The notes beneath the pieces are model-generated. The model was not told where the DNA came from. It ran no database searches and saw nothing but the letters and a program-made list of their open reading frames with translations. A stretch of DNA of 64,000 nt, taken from contig JABAQT010000011.1 in assembly GCA_019187195.1 (NCBI GenBank), positions 1-64,000 on the forward strand, written 5' to 3'. The stretch is from Bryobacteraceae bacterium (GTDB lineage: Bacteria; Acidobacteriota; Terriglobia; Bryobacterales; Bryobacteraceae). Positions 61,360 to 64,000 of this stretch are shown piece by piece; position 1 is the first letter of the stretch; every line of letters begins with the position of its first letter. A program made the translations under genes and the position numbers.

Positions 61360-63306
61360 ATGAAACCCGCGGTATTTCTTCTTCCTCTGTTCCTTCCAGC
61401 AGCGCTTTATGCGCAAAATGCGGTCACCGCCGGACGATTCCTCGTGGAACACCCCACGCTGCGCAACCTCGGCTTCGAGTGGTCCATCTCGGGCGACGCC
61501 AACCGCAATGCGCGGGTGGCCGTGAGCTACCGCCCCGCCGGCGAGCAGACTTGGCGCGACGCGCTCCCCATGCTGCGCATCGGCGGTGAAGATGTCGGCC
61601 GCGACACCGAGCATCTGCACTACACCGTTCCGCACGGCTTCGCCGGCTCGATCCTCAACCTCGAGCCCGGCGTCGAGTACGAATGCCGCTTCACGCTTAC
61701 CGATCCTGACGGCGTCTCCGGTCCCTCCACCCAGACGGCCAGGGTGCGCACCCGCACCGAACCGCGGCCCTACCAGGGCGGGCGGGTGCTTCACGTCTAT
61801 CCGCCGGATCACAAAGGCCCGCGCCAGGAACCGAACTTCACCGGCATCCTCGAAGCCTATTACGGAGCAGGACTCGGCGATTGGAGCGTCGTTCGCGAGC
61901 GCCGCGCCCAGCCCGGCGATATTCTCCTGGTCCACGCCGGGCTCTACCGCCCGGAACGTCTCAACTACGTCGACCCGCTCGCCGCCCCTTTCGACGGAAC
62001 CTTCACCCTCTCCTTGAAGGGAACAAAGGAAAAACCCATCACTATCAAGGCGGCCGGTGATGGCGAACCCATTTTCGACGGCGCGGGCAACCACGTTCTG
62101 TTCGACGTGATGGCCTCGTCGAACCACATCTTCGAAGGGCTCACCTTCCGCAACACCGATGTCGCCATTCTGGCCGGCAAGAAGGAGGTGCTGGGCGCTA
62201 CCTCGCTCACCGTCAAAAACTGCCGCTTCGAGAACATCGGCTTCGGGGTTTGGACCGAGTACGCCGGCTCGAGCGACTTCTACATAGCGGACAATCTCTT
62301 TCTCGGCCGCGATGACCGCTTCCGCCTCATCGGCTGGACGGGCTCCCGCTGGGGCTATATCGGCCCATACCCGTCGCACCTGCTCACCAGCTACTACGCC
62401 ATCAAGGTCTACGGCCCCGGCCACGTCATAGCCCACAACGCCATCGCCTACTTCCACGACGCCATCGGCATCTCAACCTACGGCACGCCCGAGCCGGACC
62501 CGGAACGGCAGGCTTCATCAATCGACATCTACGCCAACGACATGCACATGTCGAACGACGACTTCATCGAAGCCGACGGCGGCGTGCACAATATCCGCGT
62601 CTATCAGAACCGCGGCGTCAACGCCTTCCACGGCGGCTACAGTTCCCAGCCCATCTTCGGAGGACCGGTCTACTTTTTCCGCAACCTCCTCTACCATGTC
62701 CAGTCGGGTGTCGCCTTCAAGCTTGACGCCCGCCCGGCGGGCCTTCTGATGTATCACAACACCCTCATCGGCGAGCAGGCCGTCCGCAGCCCCAACGGCA
62801 ACGTCCACTGGCGCAACAATCTCTTCCTCGGCCGTGACACCCCCGGGCGCGGCATCATGACCTGGGCCAACGCCACCCATGACTACAGTTCCGATTACAA
62901 CGGCTTCCGCCCCAACAACGGCGTCGAAGCGCAGTATCTCTGGCTCGCACCCACCGAACCGGGCCAGACCCTCTACAAGAACACGCGCGAGCAGTGGAAA
63001 TCCTTCCGCACCCTCGCCGAACTCCAATCCGCCACCGGCCAGGAAAAACATGGCCGCGAACTGGACTTCGACATCTTCGAGAAGATGACTCCGCCAGACC
63101 CCGCCAAACGCCATGCCGTCTACCATGCCATGGACCTCGACTTCCGCCTCCGCGCCCAATCGAAAGCCATCGACGCCGGAGTCATTCTCCCCACCATCAA
63201 CGACGGGTTCACAGGAGCCGGCCCGGACCTCGGAGCCATCGAACACGGCCGGCCCGAACCGCACTACGGCCCGCGCTGGGTGACTTGGGCGCCGTTTTAC
63301 CGATAG
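61360..63306 (+). CDS. Exported right-handed parallel beta-helix protein
   Basis: The 648-residue protein has a signal peptide (MKPAVFLLPLFLPAALYAQ) and a fibronectin-like domain (about 40-130, ending TQTARVRTRTE). A pectate-lyase-type beta-helix (about 200-490) is built of repeated turns such as NHIFEGLTFRNTDVAI, LTVKNCRFENIGFGVWTEY, DIYANDMHMSNDDFIEADGGVHNIRVYQNRG and GLLMYHNTLIGEQAV. The C-terminus has the DPA...G...GPDLGAIEHG pattern seen in choice-of-anchor-type beta-helix proteins. It may bind or cleave an acidic polysaccharide; no catalytic site could be assigned. Confidence 0.82.
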   Translation: MKPAVFLLPLFLPAALYAQNAVTAGRFLVEHPTLRNLGFEWSISGDANRNARVAVSYRPAGEQTWRDALPMLRIGGEDVGRDTEHLHYTVPHGFAGSILNLEPGVEYECRFTLTDPDGVSGPSTQTARVRTRTEPRPYQGGRVLHVYPPDHKGPRQEPNFTGILEAYYGAGLGDWSVVRERRAQPGDILLVHAGLYRPERLNYVDPLAAPFDGTFTLSLKGTKEKPITIKAAGDGEPIFDGAGNHVLFDVMASSNHIFEGLTFRNTDVAILAGKKEVLGATSLTVKNCRFENIGFGVWTEYAGSSDFYIADNLFLGRDDRFRLIGWTGSRWGYIGPYPSHLLTSYYAIKVYGPGHVIAHNAIAYFHDAIGISTYGTPEPDPERQASSIDIYANDMHMSNDDFIEADGGVHNIRVYQNRGVNAFHGGYSSQPIFGGPVYFFRNLLYHVQSGVAFKLDARPAGLLMYHNTLIGEQAVRSPNGNVHWRNNLFLGRDTPGRGIMTWANATHDYSSDYNGFRPNNGVEAQYLWLAPTEPGQTLYKNTREQWKSFRTLAELQSATGQEKHGRELDFDIFEKMTPPDPAKRHAVYHAMDLDFRLRAQSKAIDAGVILPTINDGFTGAGPDLGAIEHGRPEPHYGPRWVTWAPFYR

Positions 63307-63333
63307 TTGAGGCATGCGGATGGGAGGTTCGCA

Positions 63334-64000
63334 ATGACGGGGCAGGAGCTTTACCGCAAAGCCCGGCGGAGGATTCCCGGGGGAACCCAGTTGTTCTCGA
63401 AACGGCCCGAGTTGCTGCTGCCCGAACAGTGGCCGGGCTACTACTCGAAGGCTCGCGGCGCCGAAGTGTGGGACATCGAGGGCAACCGCTATATCGACAT
63501 GGGTTACGCGGGCATCGGGGCGGCCGTGTTGGGGTTCGCCGACCCGGACGTGGACGCGGCCGCCCGGGAGGCCATCGCCCGCGGCACGATGGCCACCTTG
63601 AACTGTCCGGAAGAAGTGGAACTGGCGGAACTGCTTTGCGAGCTGCACCCCTGGGCGGAGATGGTCCGCTACACGCGCTGCGGAGGAGAGGCGATGAGCG
63701 CCGCCGTCCGCATCGCGCGCGCGCACACCAGGCGCGAGAAGGTGGCCTTCTGCGGATACCACGGCTGGCACGATTGGTACCTCGCCGCCAACCTGGCGAA
63801 TGATAGCGCGCTGGACGGCCACCTGCTGCCGGGTCTCGAGGCCGCCGGCGTGCCGCGAAGCCTCACCGGCACCGCGCTGCCCTTCCACTACAACCGCCTC
63901 GATGAACTCGAAAACATCGTGCGCGGCCACCGGTCCGATCTCGCCGCTGTTGTGATGGAGCCCGTGCGCGATCATGAGCCCGCGCCGGGGTTTCTCGAGG
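63334..64000 (+). CDS. Class III aminotransferase, glutamate-1-semialdehyde-aminomutase-like (partial, truncated by right edge)
   Basis: From ATG 63334 (GGGAGG 6 bp before) 222 codons are visible. They fit PLP fold-type I class III enzymes: ARRRIPGGTQLFSKRPELLLPEQWPGYYSKARGAEVWDIEGNRYIDMGYAGIGAAVLGFADPDVDAA, VRYTRCGGEAMSAAVRIARAHTRREKVAFCGYHGWHDWY and DLAAVVMEPVRDHEPAPGFL. The PLP-binding Lys lies beyond the window. Such proteins are often sugar or amino-acid aminotransferases rather than HemL. It follows the beta-helix gene by 27 bp. Confidence 0.85.
   Translation, partial: MTGQELYRKARRRIPGGTQLFSKRPELLLPEQWPGYYSKARGAEVWDIEGNRYIDMGYAGIGAAVLGFADPDVDAAAREAIARGTMATLNCPEEVELAELLCELHPWAEMVRYTRCGGEAMSAAVRIARAHTRREKVAFCGYHGWHDWYLAANLANDSALDGHLLPGLEAAGVPRSLTGTALPFHYNRLDELENIVRGHRSDLAAVVMEPVRDHEPAPGFLE

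Noticed and set aside
1..64000. CRISPR arrays, tRNA or rRNA genes, intact insertion sequences, prophage genes
   Set aside because: No regularly spaced repeats, tRNA cloverleaf with a T-arm, rRNA motifs, transposase, integrase or phage structural genes were recognised on either strand.

Overview
The window is high-GC bacterial chromosome, densely coding on both strands. Its gene content points to the Acidobacteriota, most likely a Bryobacterales / 'Solibacter'-like lineage. The grounds are: Oar-type TonB-dependent receptors with an N-terminal carboxypeptidase-regulatory domain, a CotH protein ending in the C-terminal domain common in Solibacter proteins, many Tat-exported oxidoreductases, a Planctomycete-type heme-binding cytochrome domain, large exported glycosidase-like proteins, and futalosine-type menaquinone genes. 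This placement is inferred from gene families; there is no rRNA gene in the window to confirm it.

Layout. (1) 1-2045: a minus-strand periplasmic redox module made of a small cytochrome c'-like protein, a diheme cytochrome c and a PQQ quinoprotein dehydrogenase that runs off the left edge. (2) 2188-8590: a TonB-dependent receptor broken by one frameshift, an intergenic block with strong secondary structure, a CotH-family surface protein and a decayed receptor tail. (3) 8599-12220: rhaM, larB and a DUF192 lipoprotein on the minus strand, then mqnP-like ubiA and mqnE on the plus strand. (4) 12236-25646: housekeeping genes. lepA-glcE-glcF, ribH-nusB, the rpmH-rnpA-yidD-yidC-jag-mnmE block, a pterin operon (two 6-pyruvoyl-tetrahydropterin synthase homologues plus folE), and tlpA-glcD. 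(5) 25732-34251: a methyltransferase, a ceramidase-like protein, Tat-exported Gfo/Idh and DUF362 proteins, a YetF-type membrane protein, then the c-di-AMP/cell-wall operon cdaA-cdaR-glmM. (6) 34252-54613: an accessory catabolic region with two tightly overlapped operons of exported hydrolases, an intact Oar-type receptor and several FAD, FMN and NAD(P) oxidoreductases. (7) 54787-59573: a CpaE/TadZ-like ATPase and the dnaK-dnaJ-hspR heat-shock operon. (8) 59572-64000: a molybdate-binding protein, an esterase, a parallel beta-helix protein and a truncated class III aminotransferase.

How the genes fit together. The receptor plus exported hydrolases (about 34.5-50.7 kb) look like a glycan or glycoconjugate scavenging locus: uptake through the outer membrane, extracytoplasmic hydrolysis and oxidation of the products. 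Glycolate oxidase is complete, but glcD lies about 10 kb from glcEF. The window also has chaperone, translation-fidelity, membrane-insertion and second-messenger genes in their usual neighbourhoods. No tRNA, rRNA, CRISPR array, intact insertion sequence or prophage was recognised.

The least explained signals are: the multi-hairpin element upstream of the CotH gene (5944-6092), the 22-bp near-palindrome on the receptor promoter (5744-5765), the second pterin synthase without its catalytic cysteine, the lone exported Cache-like sensor domain inside a hydrolase operon, and the unusual rpmH/rnpA overlap.
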